Assembly: GCF_019175285.1 (NCBI RefSeq)
Contig: NC_056525.1
Coordinates: forward strand, 124,396,653-124,460,652
Length of the DNA: 64,000 nucleotides
Reading direction: 5' to 3'
Origin: Sceloporus undulatus
Taxonomy: Eukaryota > Chordata > Lepidosauria > Squamata > Phrynosomatidae
Under the pieces are notes generated by a model. That model made no database searches, was not told where the DNA came from, and saw only the letters and a program-made list of their open reading frames with translations. This document shows positions 10,418 through 21,870 of the stretch, piece after piece. Position 1 is the first letter of the stretch; every line of letters starts with the position of its first letter. The position numbers were made by a program, and so were the translations under genes.

Positions 10418-11046
10418 CTGGAGCAATGCCATGTTTTTGACAGCAGAAAAAAGCTACAAACCTTGAACAAAGAATTTAAACAGCCAGGCCACAGCACTAG
10501 TCTTCCTCTTCCACCAAATCTGTTGCTGCCACTACAGCTTGCACACAGCGGTTCCTCCTAGACATCATTACAACTGAAGATCAATGCACTGCAATTACAT
10601 GTTCTGTCTCTTCAGTGCATCAGAGAACAGGGGGGCTTCCTGGATAGAATACAAGGAGAATTGATCATACAAACTCAACAGGAAGAATTTGTAAAGAAAA
10701 ACGAAGAGGCCTGTAACACTGAGGAAACGTCACTGTCGGGAGCAGACCATAGAGAAGGGATTGAGAACATCTCCAACTAAGCAATTGCTTCCTACATCTT
10801 CAGAAGGATAGTCGCAGTGAAGATACTCAGACAGGAAACCAGCAACAAGGGATACCACATGCCAAGGAAGGAGTCAAAGTAACCACCAACCACAAGAAGA
10901 AGAAAAGAAAGGCACTGGTGGTTGTGCTTTCAGGATCTCTGGTTGGGTGTTCTGAAATTCTGTTGTGCCTTACAGACTTAGGTTTGGAGAAGAAACATTT
11001 TGGGCCTAGTATTGGCGCTTGCCTGAATCTGAATAGTACATATTGA
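10418..11046 (+). other. Coding-like region of unknown identity
   Basis: After an acceptor-like TTTATTTATTTATTTAG (ends 10417), the plus strand reads as protein-like sequence. It has Lys/Glu/Gln-rich stretches such as LQTLNKEFKQPG and IQGELIIQTQQEEFVKKNEE. In another frame the downstream part includes KKKKRKALVVVLSG, a basic patch before a possible membrane segment. It is not open in a single frame throughout, so it would be a decayed gene or chance. I recognise no family. Open runs of this size also occur by chance in this window, so confidence is low. Confidence 0.25.
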
Positions 11047-11529
11047 CAAAGGTAGTACTTTCTGTGAGAAATTGCAGGGACGATTATTGTGCTATAAACT
11101 AAGAAAGGATGCTTGGTTTCCAGGAAACTGCTCTGTGTATATTACTGACAGTGAAAGATCACAGTGCTGATAATTATTGTTATTATTTTGGGAAATATGT
11201 AAACAAAGACAAATATTTTTAAAGGGCTGACCTGGAAAAGGGAACTGCATATGTATTTGATAAGAAAATGCTTTAAAAACCGAAGACACCAGGATTTCAT
11301 TCTTCAGTTCTCAGCTGTTCTTCTAACCTGGGAGGTCCAGGCTGCCAGTAATGGAATGGGAGATTCATTGAGGCAGCTTCCATTTATAGCCATGTAAGCC
11401 ACATGCCTGAAATTCTTTGCATATAAGAAGTAAAAACAGTCCTGTTCACATATCCAACATTTTAGTCACCCAAATACTTTACTTATTACTTTGTGCCATA
11501 ACGGTATTGGATTTGATGCTTTGGAGACA

Positions 11530-11905
11530 ATGGCCTGGTGCAGACGGGCACAATAGGACGCCCTCTTCATGTGTGAGTGGTGGCGCTTCTAGACGCCCCT
11601 TGCCCCTTGTATGTGTTGGGGTTGTCAAAATGGCGGCACCCTGTACAGATGGGCACCACCATAATTAAGTGATGGACGCCTAGCATCTGCGCGTCACAGT
11701 GCCATTATGACATTGCGAGTGCGCCATTGGCGCGCTGCGGCATCATAATCACACTGCAAGAAGAATCCACTTTTTGCAGGTTCTTTTTGGTCTTTGGGGA
11801 AGTGCCACGGTCTGGAGGCTGGGGCTTCCTCACAGCCCAAAGCTAGGCGCTGGGAGACTGTCCTTTTTGGACGGTCTGTCCCATGCCTCAGTCCGCAAAA
11901 AGAGT
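11530..11905. repeat. GC-rich MITE, GGCC-GTTACAGACGGGC family
   Basis: It starts TGGCCTGGTGCAGACGGGC and ends with GGACGGTCTGTCCCATGCC, which are mirrored termini. The interior (AAATGGCGGCACCCTGTACA, GCGCGTCACAGTGCCATTAT, CACTTTTTGCAGGTTC) matches the copy at 44.7 kb. Target duplication not clear. Confidence 0.65.
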
Positions 11906-12214
11906 CTCTAGTGCAAGAAGTTTGCAATCTAAATTGCATCATTTGGAAGAGATGCCAGTCCTAGCTCATGCCAAGTAAAGCAAGGTAGGATGGGGTGGGT
12001 AAAGGTAGTCCCAGGCTGAAACAGAACATGGCCAAAATAAGGCAGGTATAGACATTGTTTTTGTTCTTTTAAATGCTGAATATTTACACTAGTTATTTAA
12101 GATATAGTACATTTGAGTTTAATAAAAAACAAACAAACCCAGCACAGTTAGCTCCACATGCCTAAGGCTGATTTTAGTTGTCTGCAGTTTGTCAAATTAT
12201 TAGTTTTTCTTGAA

Positions 12215-12455
12215 AACAGCCAGCATAGTGCAATGGTTTGAGTGTTGGACTAAGGCTCTGGGAGACCAGGGTTCAAATCCCCACTCAGCCATGGAAACCC
12301 AATGAGTGATCCTAGGCAAGCCACATTCTCTCAGCCTCAAAGGATGGCAATAGCAAATCCCCTTGAGAAATCTTGCCAAGAAGAAGACATGGTAGGATCA
12401 CCTTAGGGTCACCATAAATCAGAAATTACTTGGAAGTCACACAACAAAAAAAGCT
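12215..12455 (+). repeat. Sauria-type SINE, full length
   Basis: The tRNA-like head starts AGCATAGTGCAATGGTTTGA, with B box GGTTCAAATCC. The middle is CATTCTCTCAGCCTCAAAGG, and the tail GGGTCACCATAAATCAGAAA ends in ACAACAAAAAA. This copy shows all three Sauria SINE parts. Confidence 0.85.
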
Positions 12456-12834
12456 TTCCAAGCCCAAGGAGGTCTTGAACTTCTAATTCTTGAGGACCAA
12501 CTACCTATGCTACATTGCAAACACCATTACAAATCAAGCAAGCTTCCCAAAGCTGTTCCTAATATGACTATTCACAGTAAAACAAACAAACAAACAAATC
12601 CCCCTAGTTAAGGCCAATGTCTCAGACTATCCAAATTAGCTGTCTGAATCCAAACTACCCAGTTAGAAAACACAACATATAACAAAGAATATGTAAATTG
12701 TCTCCTTCAGTGTCAACAGTGTATAATTTAGTAATGTTTAGGGATTGTCAAAGACCGCCACCTATTTTATAAAAATCATAATTTGTAATCTGTGGGTTAA
12801 ATTGTGTTTCCTGAGCAGTTCATCCTTTTAACTC

Positions 12835-13085
12835 AGACTTGGTACAGACCGGCACTTTGCACCAGCCTGGGACCAAAGGTAGGGCTCGGTAGAGCGGAGC
12901 GACTGCACGCTCCCAAGCCTACCGTGCACCACAGGTGGCATATTGGTGTGCCGCCATTTACACTGAGCGCGCCATGATGTCCCTCATGCACCATGTCCAA
13001 AAAGCATGGCACATGAGGGACAGCACAGCTTATGGCGTCTCTGTAGTGGCAAATCGTGGCCACAACATGTGGTCGTCATGGAAAT
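12835..13085. repeat. GC-rich MITE fragment of the same family
   Basis: It begins ACTTGGTACAGACCGGCAC and contains mirrored words such as GGGACATCATGGCGC and GCGCCATGATGTCCC, plus a palindrome around 12985-13020. The right end is worn. Confidence 0.45.
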
Positions 13086-13195
13086 GATCCTCTGGCTGTC
13101 CCTTTCTGCTCATCTGTATCATCCCTTACTTCACATCCCAATATCTGTCAGGCTTTCAGATTAAAGTGACTGTTGCAAAGCATGGATGGGAATCA

Positions 13196-13568
13196 TATGG
13201 CGCGGTACAGAGAGCCAAAAAGAGGCACCAGTGGCGCCTCTCACTGCTCTGCCGCAGTGCCGCAGCAATCAAATTATGTGACGCTGCTGCGCAGCAAGAA
13301 AGGAACACCCGGAAGTGGCTCCTTTTTGCAGCCCAGTTGCGCTCCCGCAAACCACCAGAGATGGTGCGATGTCATCACAGCTGCGCAGCGCTGTGTGATA
13401 ATGATGTATTGCTGCGACATCATTATGCACACCGTGTGAATGGTGCTGCGCAGCTCAGCTGCAACGTCCTCATCACATGCTAGGGTTGCAGGCCGTGTGC
13501 ACGCGCTGCCCCGAGGCAACCCTAGCACGTTGCCATGATGCCACAAAGGGCCCATCTGTCCAGGGCCA
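13196..13568. repeat. GC-rich MITE, ATATGGCGCGGTACAGA ends
   Basis: The left end CATATGGCGCGGTACAGA mirrors the right end TCTGTCCAGGGCCATATG. The interior carries repeated GCTGCGC and GTCATCACA words and is much richer in CpG than its surroundings, which mimics a CpG island. Open frames of about 100 codons inside it are not genes. Confidence 0.6.
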
Positions 13569-13570
13569 TA

Positions 13571-14729
13571 TGCTTCTCTAAATGTTGCTGGATTGTTAGT
13601 CCAAGCAGCTCAAGTCAGCATAGCCAGTTGTGACTAATGCTGTGAGCTGCACACCAGCAATATATGGAGGGTTGTATGATTCTCATCTCTGGTATGAAAT
13701 GTGGGGTGCTCTGTATCTTTTAGAAGACATGGGACAGAGCTTACTTCAGCAGAAATATAAAGGTCTGGATTAACACTATCATTTTCCATAGCTGTTGTTT
13801 CACTGTTGTCTAGTTCATTCCTGCTATATCACACAACTGCTAAGCATGAATGAAATCACTCTCAGTATCAACATAAGGCAAACACCACTCATTACTGATT
13901 CCATAGGTTTTAAGCATTCCATGGCTTGATATTTCATTTTATAGCCAAATCAAAGCAGTTAAGTGACCCAGCTGTTTCAAGTGCATCATATTGTATTCTC
14001 AATTTCATCACTGAGTGTTTCTGCCAATCCATAATGAATTATAATAAAATCTAATCCATTTCATTTGTTTATTAAACTGTTTTAAATTAAGAAATAAAAA
14101 TGTCACCTGTCGAGCCATGGTTTCACAAGGCCATCACTAACGTTAATAGAAAAAGAATCAATACAGTACAAGAAAATTGCACAAAATGACAATCATATGA
14201 AATACACAACTGGGTAATAAAACTGAAGACAGAAAGAAATGAAAAGTAGCAAAGCAATAAAAGCAACATAATAAAATCTGCTAGTACATGCAGAAAGGAC
14301 TGGGCATATATAAAAATCTGACGAAAGATGTCAAACTTGGACAAGGGTACTTGAGAACATAAGCCGCTTGCCACACTGTAAAGTGCCTCTGTTCTGTCAG
14401 TACCCATCCAGCTATTGAAGGAAGCACATGGAGTAAAGAACATGGATAGGTTAAAGTGAAACCATCCACAGAATGTGGAATGTCAATGGGCAAATGATTG
14501 CTTGGAATACATTGTGAATGTAACATTTTATGCATACATTCAGCTGATATCATAGCTGTAAGTAGATGTGATAGGCAACTGTTGTTGTAATGTGTAATGC
14601 ATGTATTGTACCCATCCAAAGTCCTTTACCAGATCTGTAATTTGTTGACAGACAGAATGCAGAGAGTGATCATCTGTAGTTGCTCTTTATCCTGGAGGAA
14701 AGTGACAAAGTTTCTGTCCTGGGCCCAGT
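13571..14729. other. Intergenic, no gene seen
   Basis: AT-rich unique-looking sequence. A possible worn hAT remnant (GTTGCTGGATTGTTAGTCCA) lies at its left end. No exon pattern was found. Confidence 0.5.
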
Positions 14730-14840
14730 GTTTTTTTAACATCTTTATACATTACTTAGATGATGGAATAGAAAGCATGCTTATCAAACTTGCAGATGAC
14801 ACCAAATTGGGAGGGGGTAGCTAATATCCCAAAGGACAGG
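14730..14840 (+). repeat. CR1 LINE fragment
   Basis: A short reverse-transcriptase piece encoding KLADDTKLGG-like sequence next to CCCAAAGGACAGG, as in the 3.4 kb CR1 copy. Both ends are truncated. Confidence 0.75.
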
Positions 14841-15799
14841 GTGTTACCACATTCTGCATACTTACCTAATTTTGGGGTAGAAATACTGTATGTTGTTAGA
14901 TTTTGTTATAATAGCAGTTACAGAGAGACCAAAAAGCACCAACCTGGAAAGATCATTATGACTTTTAAGCGAACTTATGATGTCTGATCACATAGACCTG
15001 AGAGCATGTGTAAAGGACACATGTTACTTAATGACAGTGAATATTGCTGCTTCCCAACCCCATGCTATGTCCATTTGCTATTGAACATTAAAGAAAAAGA
15101 GTTTAAGCATTGAGCCAATCTTTCTGCTAGCCTGCATGGTATTTTCCCACACCACATCCTATCCCCGGGGTTGTCCTGACCTTATTATTGTTTGATTAAA
15201 TCAATGTCACTGCCATCCACCAAAAACATTCCTTTTGTAACTCTGAAGTTAAAACCATCAGCCAGAGGGGAATCCCGTTGTTTCTGGATTCCTGGAAAAC
15301 AACTGCCTCAAGACAGGTTTGGCCCATAAATATCCCTGATTGGGCACTCCTATTTTTGGTCCAGTTTGGAATAAAGCAGAAACTCTGTCAGATTCAAACT
15401 TCAGTGTTTGTATTGCTGTCTGTGCTACATAGCAAGCAGACTAATTCCCATTTAACTCCCAGACTTCCCCTATATTGGAGCCTAGCTTTTGGAACTGGTA
15501 AACATTGGCCATTCCAATCCGTTAATTTGCTACCAACTACTACCCTTTATATCTTAGTTTCTCTGTGTGTGTTGTATGTGTGTAAGTGCTTCAAGTGAAA
15601 GTTGACATCCTTTTTGTTGTTCAAATAATAACACTGAGTGGTACTTAGCACACTGGAGTTCTAGTTTTTTGGAACTGTTAAACATAGGCTGAAAGTCCTG
15701 GCTAAAGTTACACTGGCCCTCACTGCTAAATTATTGAGCTAAATTAATTTCCCCATTGAATCCAATTTGAGAGTATCCCAATTTGTGGGATCGTTATTC
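14841..15799. other. Intergenic, no gene seen
   Basis: Unique-looking sequence. The 106-codon open frame at 15278 has no recognisable pattern. No repeat ends seen. Confidence 0.45.
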
Positions 15800-15804
15800 T
15801 TAAT

Positions 15805-16058
15805 TATCTAGAGAGGGATGTCACGTAGAAGATAAAGCAAGCCTGTTTTCTGAGACTAGAACACAAACCAATGGATTCAACCTTTAAGAAAAGAGATTGC
15901 ACCTAAACAGTGGGAAAAGCTGCCACAGAAGATGGTGGACGTTCCCCCTTTGGATGTCTTTAAACAGATGTTGGATGGCCATTTCTCGGACATGCTTTAG
16001 GCGTATATGACGGGGTTGGACTAAATGGTCCATGTGGTCTCTTCCAATGCTATGATTT
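15805..16058 (+). repeat. CR1 LINE 3' end
   Basis: Contains the CR1 terminal reading GGAAAAGCTGCCACAGAAG and CCCCTTTGGATGTCTTTAAA, followed by GGTTGGACTAAATGGTCC and TTCCAATGCTATGATTTTATGA. Confidence 0.8.
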
Positions 16059-17214
16059 TATGAGTAATTATTCTCATAAGCTATATGCACAAACAAAAAT
16101 GGGTAAATATTTGATGGGACCGGCACATGTCCATCCATATGTTTTGATAGTGACGTATTTGCATATCACTTTCAGTCTGTGGTGTTTGCTCTGCAGTGTT
16201 TCATTCAAAGACGCAAGATACTGTCATACACAGTGCTGTATTTTTCAGTTAATCAGGATGCAAGTGTGAACTGGCCCATAGGCTGCTGTTTTTGGTTCTG
16301 CAGAATAACAGAAGGGTAGTCTCTAGAAAGGTCATAGAAGAGCAGAGCAATTTCTGGAACCCTTCAACTCATTAGTCCGCTAAGAAGTCAGTCACAAATA
16401 TTACTCATTCAACAAGACATTTGCAGACACAGCATGACTTGAAGATCAGGATGCCAAGACCTTCCCTCTCCAAGGGAAAATAAATAACTTCTTTGAACTG
16501 CAATAGAGGCCAATGCGCACCCCCCCTGGAGGTAGAGAGGGTTAAATATTTAAAAAGCCGAGTCACTGCTTTAGCTGCAGCTCTCTACCTTTATCTTTTG
16601 CCAACTGTCTGCAGGATATATTTTCTAACATTGACTTTCTACCTCACAAAAGAGGCTGCAGTGTGGCTTTGAAACTCCTAGCTGTTTGCTTTTCCCAGCT
16701 TCCTCTCCAAACACTTGGGGAAAAAAGGTCCTGTGCCTCCCCCCTACCTAACTTTAGAGGTCAGGTTCTCCACACTGCTCAACTGAATTCTGATAAATGG
16801 CAACACATATATGAACTTTCAAAAGGTGGCCTCTGAAAGCTCATGGCACACTACCATCTTTTAAGGTTTCACGGGCTTCTCTCTGAAATAACATTCAACA
16901 TTTTGTACATGGTACCTTGCCAGGTCTGGGATGTTGGTCACCAACTGTGGAGTGTGTTCAAGTGTGAGTCATGACAAAAAGGTGGGACTGGAATATGATC
17001 AATTGCTGGAAGACCCATGAGAGGGAGCTGTGTGGGAACAGAATCTGGCTCTGCCCCGGTTTGTCTCAGCACAGCACCTGCCAATTCATTGCTGCCAATG
17101 CTCTTTGGAAGCAATTGTTATCTTTAATATTTTTTCCCCATTGGCAGCTTCAGCAGACTCCTCTGATGGGGTTCTGTGGGCTCTGCCCATAGGGAAGGTG
17201 AAAAAAAAAGATTA
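16059..17214. other. Intergenic, no gene seen
   Basis: Unique-looking, moderate GC content. Open frames of 60-73 codons only. No transposon ends or SINE heads recognised. Confidence 0.45.
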
Positions 17215-17624
17215 GAAGTCATTCAGACATCACTTTTTTTAGCATGACGATACGAATCCTCTCAGGCATTCCAGGTTTGTTATTCATACTATGAAACTGC
17301 ATCGATGCACATCTCTGCAAGTTTGGTTGCTCACACATGGAAACATTCGAATAACGATGCAGTCAATAATGCAAATACATTTGGAACACGTTCAAGGCAT
17401 GCAGCATTTTATCCTGGGTCTATTTGCATTGGCTATTCATACTACCGATAACGCAGAACCTTTTTTAAAAACGTGGGGAAAAACCAGTTATCGATTATCC
17501 CGGATTATGTGGTTTTTTTTTTACAGTCCTCTCCAAACTTAATCGGGTGCTTTCGGGATGCGTGTGACCAATGGAGATTCAACCCAGATTCATCCTGGAT
17601 TATTTTCACAGTGTGAATAACCCC
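17215..17624. mobile_element. PIF/Harbinger-like MITE, 410 bp
   Basis: The left end GAAGTCATTCAGACATCAC pairs with the reversed right end GGGGTTATTCACACTGTG, and TTA flanks both sides (17212-17214, 17625-17627). TTA is the PIF/Harbinger target. The interior has repeated ATCGAT-like and CCGGATTA motifs and no ORF. Confidence 0.6.
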
Positions 17625-18766
17625 TTAGTCAGGCAGCAAAGAGAACAGGCAAGCAGCAAGGGATATTGGTAAGTAAAGAAGACATCATGAAGAGAGGAAG
17701 AAAGGTGGTTGCTCATGCAGAAAAATCTCAAACAAGGTTATGTAACCATTATATGGTTATAATTATTGCCCCATTATAGACTCAGGGATGATTTGAAATT
17801 ATGTGCAGCCTGGAAATTAGTTTTCCACCCTGGTGTGGAACAGTCATGCTGGAACCTAGGGGGACAATAGTGTCACTTCCACTTCCATTCTGTGGCCTCA
17901 AATGTACAGATCAGGAGCCAGGGATTTTGATTCCTGTTTGACTTTGACCCATCTGTTTAATTGATCATTTAGTTGCATGTGTAGTGTTGTGAAATGTGAG
18001 TGCAGTCAAAGGTTTTATATAACCAGAAAGTTTTAACCAGTTTCCTTTCTTAGGAAAGAAAAAAAGGAACTATAAGAAAGCAAGCCTAAAGGGTTTCCTC
18101 ATGAAAGGAAATCCATAGTGTCACATCACGTGGGTTGCTGAAAATGCAGATGGGATAATTACTGTATTGTCAATTAAATAATAGTGCTTGATGACAAAGT
18201 CTACAAAGCCTTGTACTAGGGGAAGACATGTAAACAAAGATCAGACAACAGTAAAAGAATATCATAATCAGAGGCAGGAAGAGGATGTGGGGCAGGCAAA
18301 GAGGCATGATGTTCCAGTTTGGGCTGTTTTCTACAAGCTAGTGCTCTCCAGATAAAGTGCGCTAAAACTCTCAACATCCCTATTCAGTGTATCACTAGGG
18401 CTGGCATCACCAAGTGCGGTAACTCATGTTGCCACGCACACATACTGCACTGACTTCATCCCATACAACACCATACAGAATCCTTAGTAATATTTTTGTA
18501 CTAAGGTTACTCATAAATCGTAATTCCCATGTATCACTAAATGCAATGGCAATAGTTGTGACATAAACAACTACCAAAATTAAAATTATACCTTTAAGTT
18601 ACAATATCATATGCATGCATAGTTTAAAAGAATCTACATGTACATAGTTTTGTGCAGTTAAAGTGAAAATCTGATAAGACGTGATGTTTTAAAATATTCT
18701 TTTAAAAATAAATATTTAAATTTGTTTTAAAAATTAAAATTATTTTTTAAAAAATCTGAGGCCTCT
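17625..18766. other. Intergenic, no gene seen
   Basis: AT-rich, with an extreme A/T block at 18690-18755. No coding pattern or repeat family recognised. Confidence 0.45.
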
Positions 18767-18930
18767 CAGGGACATAGCCAAGCCGGGGGGGTGGTTCTTG
18801 GGGTCCGGACCCCCCCTTCCATTAGAAAAATGGTGTGTGCTGCTGCGCCGCCGCACCCATGCCCCATTATAATGGTGGCACTTAGTCTGGAACCCCCCCC
18901 CCCTTTCCTAAATTCCTAGCTACGTCCCTG
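18767..18930. mobile_element. hAT-like MITE, 164 bp
   Basis: Ends CAGGGACATAGCCAAG and, reversed, CAGGGACGTAGCTAGG. GGCCTCT flanks both sides (18760-18766 and 18931-18937), with an 8-bp reading possible depending on where the end is set. The interior is C-rich (GGACCCCCC). Confidence 0.75.
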
Positions 18931-19635
18931 GGCCTCTCCCTTCTCCTTCCACTGAGTCTCACCTACTCACACCATCTCTTTCACTTAGTTCCAGTGTTTT
19001 AAAGGGACAAAAGTGAATGCTGCATTTTTGTCAAAAGGCAGTTGTTTGGAGAACAGTGATGTCACACACACACCCCTGTTGTCATCTAGTGTGGCCCACC
19101 TTCAACTTGTGATCCCACATCCCTACTCACCATACCCTACCGGTCATGTTGGTTGATACTACTAGAAATTTGATTCCAACTGGTTCCTTGCCCCTGCAGT
19201 AAATGGTTCCTTGTTTTCACTCTCCTTCCCTCCCGACTTTCTAGGACAAACAGATATAACCCAAACACTCATGGATGGAAAAAATTCCTGACACAGGAAC
19301 CACTGCAATATAACAATTCTTCTGAGGGCTTGGCAATGGTTATGTACCCATTGTACCATGGCTGTACTTAGTAGGACTAGGGCTTCTGTACTCCCAGATG
19401 TAGTTATGCAGGGAAGTGAACTTTAATAAGCTCTTGGGACCACTTCGGAATGTCGTATGGTTGGGAATGATGAAATTTCCTTCACCAAATGTCTGTGTTA
19501 TCTCACCAGGTGGGCTTTATAGAAGCCCAGTTTCCAGTGTGATTGTATACAATTACGTGTGAGATTGCAAATGATAAGTGAATGAGGAAGTAACTATTGT
19601 TTATGTCTCCCTTGTTTGTGGCCTTAATTCACATG

Positions 19636-19770
19636 CTCTCAGCATCAGAGGATGGCAATGGCAAATCCTCTCTGGAAAAATAAAACCTGCCAAGAAAACC
19701 CCAGGATAGATTCACTTTAGGGTCACCATTAGTTGGAAGTGATTTGAAGGCACACAACAACAACAACCAA
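19636..19770 (+). repeat. Sauria-type SINE, 3' half
   Basis: Begins in the middle block (CTCTCAGCATCAGAGGATGG) and continues to the tail GGGTCACCATTAGTTGGAAG and GGCACACAACAACAACAA. The tRNA head is missing. Confidence 0.75.
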
Positions 19771-20212
19771 CCCTCCTCATTTATTTTCTGCATTAAAAAA
19801 ATACTCTTCACCATCTGTCTTCCCACAACTGCAGCTGTACGAGCAGGAAGGATTTCTTTAGGTAAACTGTAGGCTCTTCTCCCCCTTCTACAAGCCTTCA
19901 CCTAAGCATGTACATGGTAATGCTGTACGTAGCCTTTACTTGTTGTGAGTGATCTATACATCCCACCTCATCTTCCAATTATCTGAGCATGAGTAATCTT
20001 CACATACAGCTCCAGAGAGGAGGAAGCTTGGATCTACGCATGGGAAGCATATGAATGTCTTCCATAGCAATGAACAACTGCAAATATACATTGTGACTGG
20101 CATTTCAATATGAGCAACAGCAAAAAGGTAAGAGTACATGGGTCATAGCAATAAATAATGTTAATATAGTATTGCCAAAATAATAGTAAATGTATTATAA
20201 ATTGTGAAGTCG

Positions 20213-20420
20213 AAGGCTTTTATGGCCGGCATCCATAGCTTTTTGTGTTTTTTTTGGGCTGTGTGGCCATGTTCTAGAAGAGTTTCTTCCTGACGTTTTG
20301 CCAGCATCTGTGGCTGGCATCTTCAGAGAAATAAAGATGCCAGCCACAAATGCTGGCGAAACATCAGGAAGAAACTCTTCTAGAACATGGCCACACAACC
20401 CGAAAAACCCGCAAAAAACT
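20213..20420. repeat. Inverted repeat of a ribozyme-bearing dispersed element
   Basis: Two arms of about 95 bases (GTTCTAGAAGAGTTTCTTCC on the left, GGAAGAAACTCTTCTAGAAC on the right) face each other around 20333. The left flank contains CGAAGGCTTTTATGGCCGG. The minus-strand arm carries a full hammerhead-like core; the plus arm lacks its first motif. A partial copy lies at 32.98 kb. Opposed terminal copies are common in Penelope-like elements, but no reverse transcriptase is present here. Confidence 0.7.
20287..20331 (-). ncRNA. Hammerhead ribozyme-like core, family 2
   Basis: Minus strand, in order: stem I strand UUUCU, CUGAAGA (20320-20326), hairpin GCCAGC-CACAGAU-GCUGGC, AAAA in place of GAAA, then CGUC and stem I return AGGAA. 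UUUCU pairs with AGGAA (five pairs, one G-U). GUC is the classic cleavage triplet. Stem III would be ACGU, which pairs only with a second copy. The opposite arm keeps GAAA. The changed G makes activity of this copy unlikely. Confidence 0.5.
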
Positions 20421-20429
20421 ATTATTTTA

Positions 20430-20640
20430 AACTGTTGCTGTTGTTGTGTGCCATCAAGTTGTTTCCATAGTGACCCTATGACCACAAGGTTTTCTTGGCA
20501 AATTTTTGAAAGGATGTAGCCTTTGCCTTTCTTTGAATGTGTCTTGCCCAAGGTTCTCCAGTGGGTTTCTGTGGCTAAAATTCAAACCTGGTCTCCAGGG
20601 TCCTAGTCCAAAAACCAAACCACTATACCACTCTGGCTCT
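20430..20640 (-). repeat. Sauria-type SINE (reverse)
   Basis: Reverse strand: head AGAGTGGTATAGTGGTTTGG, B box GGTTTGAATTT (worn), TGGAGAACCTTGGGC and a tail ending in ACACAACAACAGCAACA. It abuts the ribozyme-bearing inverted repeat. Confidence 0.8.
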
Positions 20641-20847
20641 CTTATTTTAAATTACATAAAGAAAACTTTGTATTTGAGATATTACATGTATTTAATGCAA
20701 AATGTTGTATCCAGACATAATTACAATGGACCAGGAAGAAGTGCCAATGTGATAGAGTGGGCAGTCTTGGATTTAGGCTGAAGTATACAGGTTGGATTGA
20801 CATTCCCACTCAATGATAAATCCTGAATGAGCGCAAGCCAGTCACCT

Positions 20848-21078
20848 GGGGTTGTTTCACACCACACAATTATAGTGTTATATTCCACTTTAACCACAAT
20901 AGCAACATCTTATGGAATCCTGGATAGTTTGGTGTAGTTTGGTGACACACTGGAAAGGCTCTCTGGGTGAGAATTGTCAATGCCTTTCCCTGAACCGCAA
21001 ATTCCAGGATTCCACAGAACGTTGCCATGGAAGTTAAAGTGGAATATAGCTCTACTATTGTGTAGTGTGAAAGGGCCC
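20848..21078. repeat. Palindromic MITE, 20.85 kb copy
   Basis: Arms GTTATATTCCACTTTAACC and GTTAAAGTGGAATATAGC mirror each other, with CTTATGGAATCCTGG opposite CCAGGATTCCACAG. Same fold as the GCATCTACACTGTAG family, but with different outermost bases (TTTCACACCACACAATTATAG opposite CTCTACTATTGTGTAGTG). Confidence 0.65.
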
Positions 21079-21494
21079 CATGTCTATTTCACAGGGTCAT
21101 TGCAAGGATGGAGTTGAGGGGAGGAATTTATTTTGCCTTTTGGGAAGGGTCAAGAGAGTGATGAAAGACTGTATAAGTACCTACCATTCAATCAGTTTTT
21201 ACAGCCAAAATAATCAGATCTTCCCCAGTGTTTTTGGGAAGCAGCCAGACGATATGCAATATGCCATCCAAGGAGATTTTGGAGAAGAGACACCACAAAT
21301 GAATGGCACTTCTTAGTCTATTAGATTTGTGTGGGGGTTATAGAAGGTGTTGTTTCCCACAGTTTCCAGGAATGTAACAATTCCTCCCCATGCAGTAAAT
21401 GCTCAGTTTACTCTTTTTACCAAAGCAACAACTATCATACTGTCTACAAAGACCAAAGTCTCTCTCTCTGGCTTTGCTTCGCGAACGAAGATTC

Positions 21495-21870
21495 AGGAAG
21501 GACTCATCCTGCGCTTTGTACAAGCGCGTTGGTGACTAAAAAGGCCAATTCGGGATAAACAGGTCTGGTTGCAGAAAGCACAGCAGAAAGTCTCCTTGGG
21601 TAATGTTTCCAGGTTGCGGTTCTTTCTGCGTTGTCGTTTCTCTTCGAGGCTCGTTCGGCGTGAGCTTTCGAAGATGGCTGCAGCGTCATGGACAGTGTGT
21701 CTCCATGCCTCCCGATACGAGGCCAGGGAGGACCGTCGTTGGTGATCTATCTGGCCAAGCCTGAGATGTTGTTTCAGGGAGTCCTTGTATCTCTTCTTTG
21801 GGGCGCCCCTCTTACGCTGACCTGTAAGACCAAAGTAACCTTTATAAAAACATGATGATGTTCTCCGGGA
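21495..21870 (-). repeat. Non-LTR retrotransposon, C-terminal ORF fragment with zinc knuckle
   Basis: The minus strand encodes GQRKRGAPKKRYKDSLKQHL, then REAWRHTVHDAAAIFESSRR and CCAFCNQTCLSRIGLFSHQR. A basic region followed by a CxxC...HxxxC finger is the usual end of some endonuclease/reverse-transcriptase LINEs. The clade cannot be fixed from this piece. No stop interrupts about 120 codons, so it may be younger than most LINE pieces here. Confidence 0.6.

Noticed and set aside
21331-21558. 75-codon plus-strand open frame
   Set aside because: Overlaps the edge of the minus-strand LINE fragment and several other short frames; no signature.
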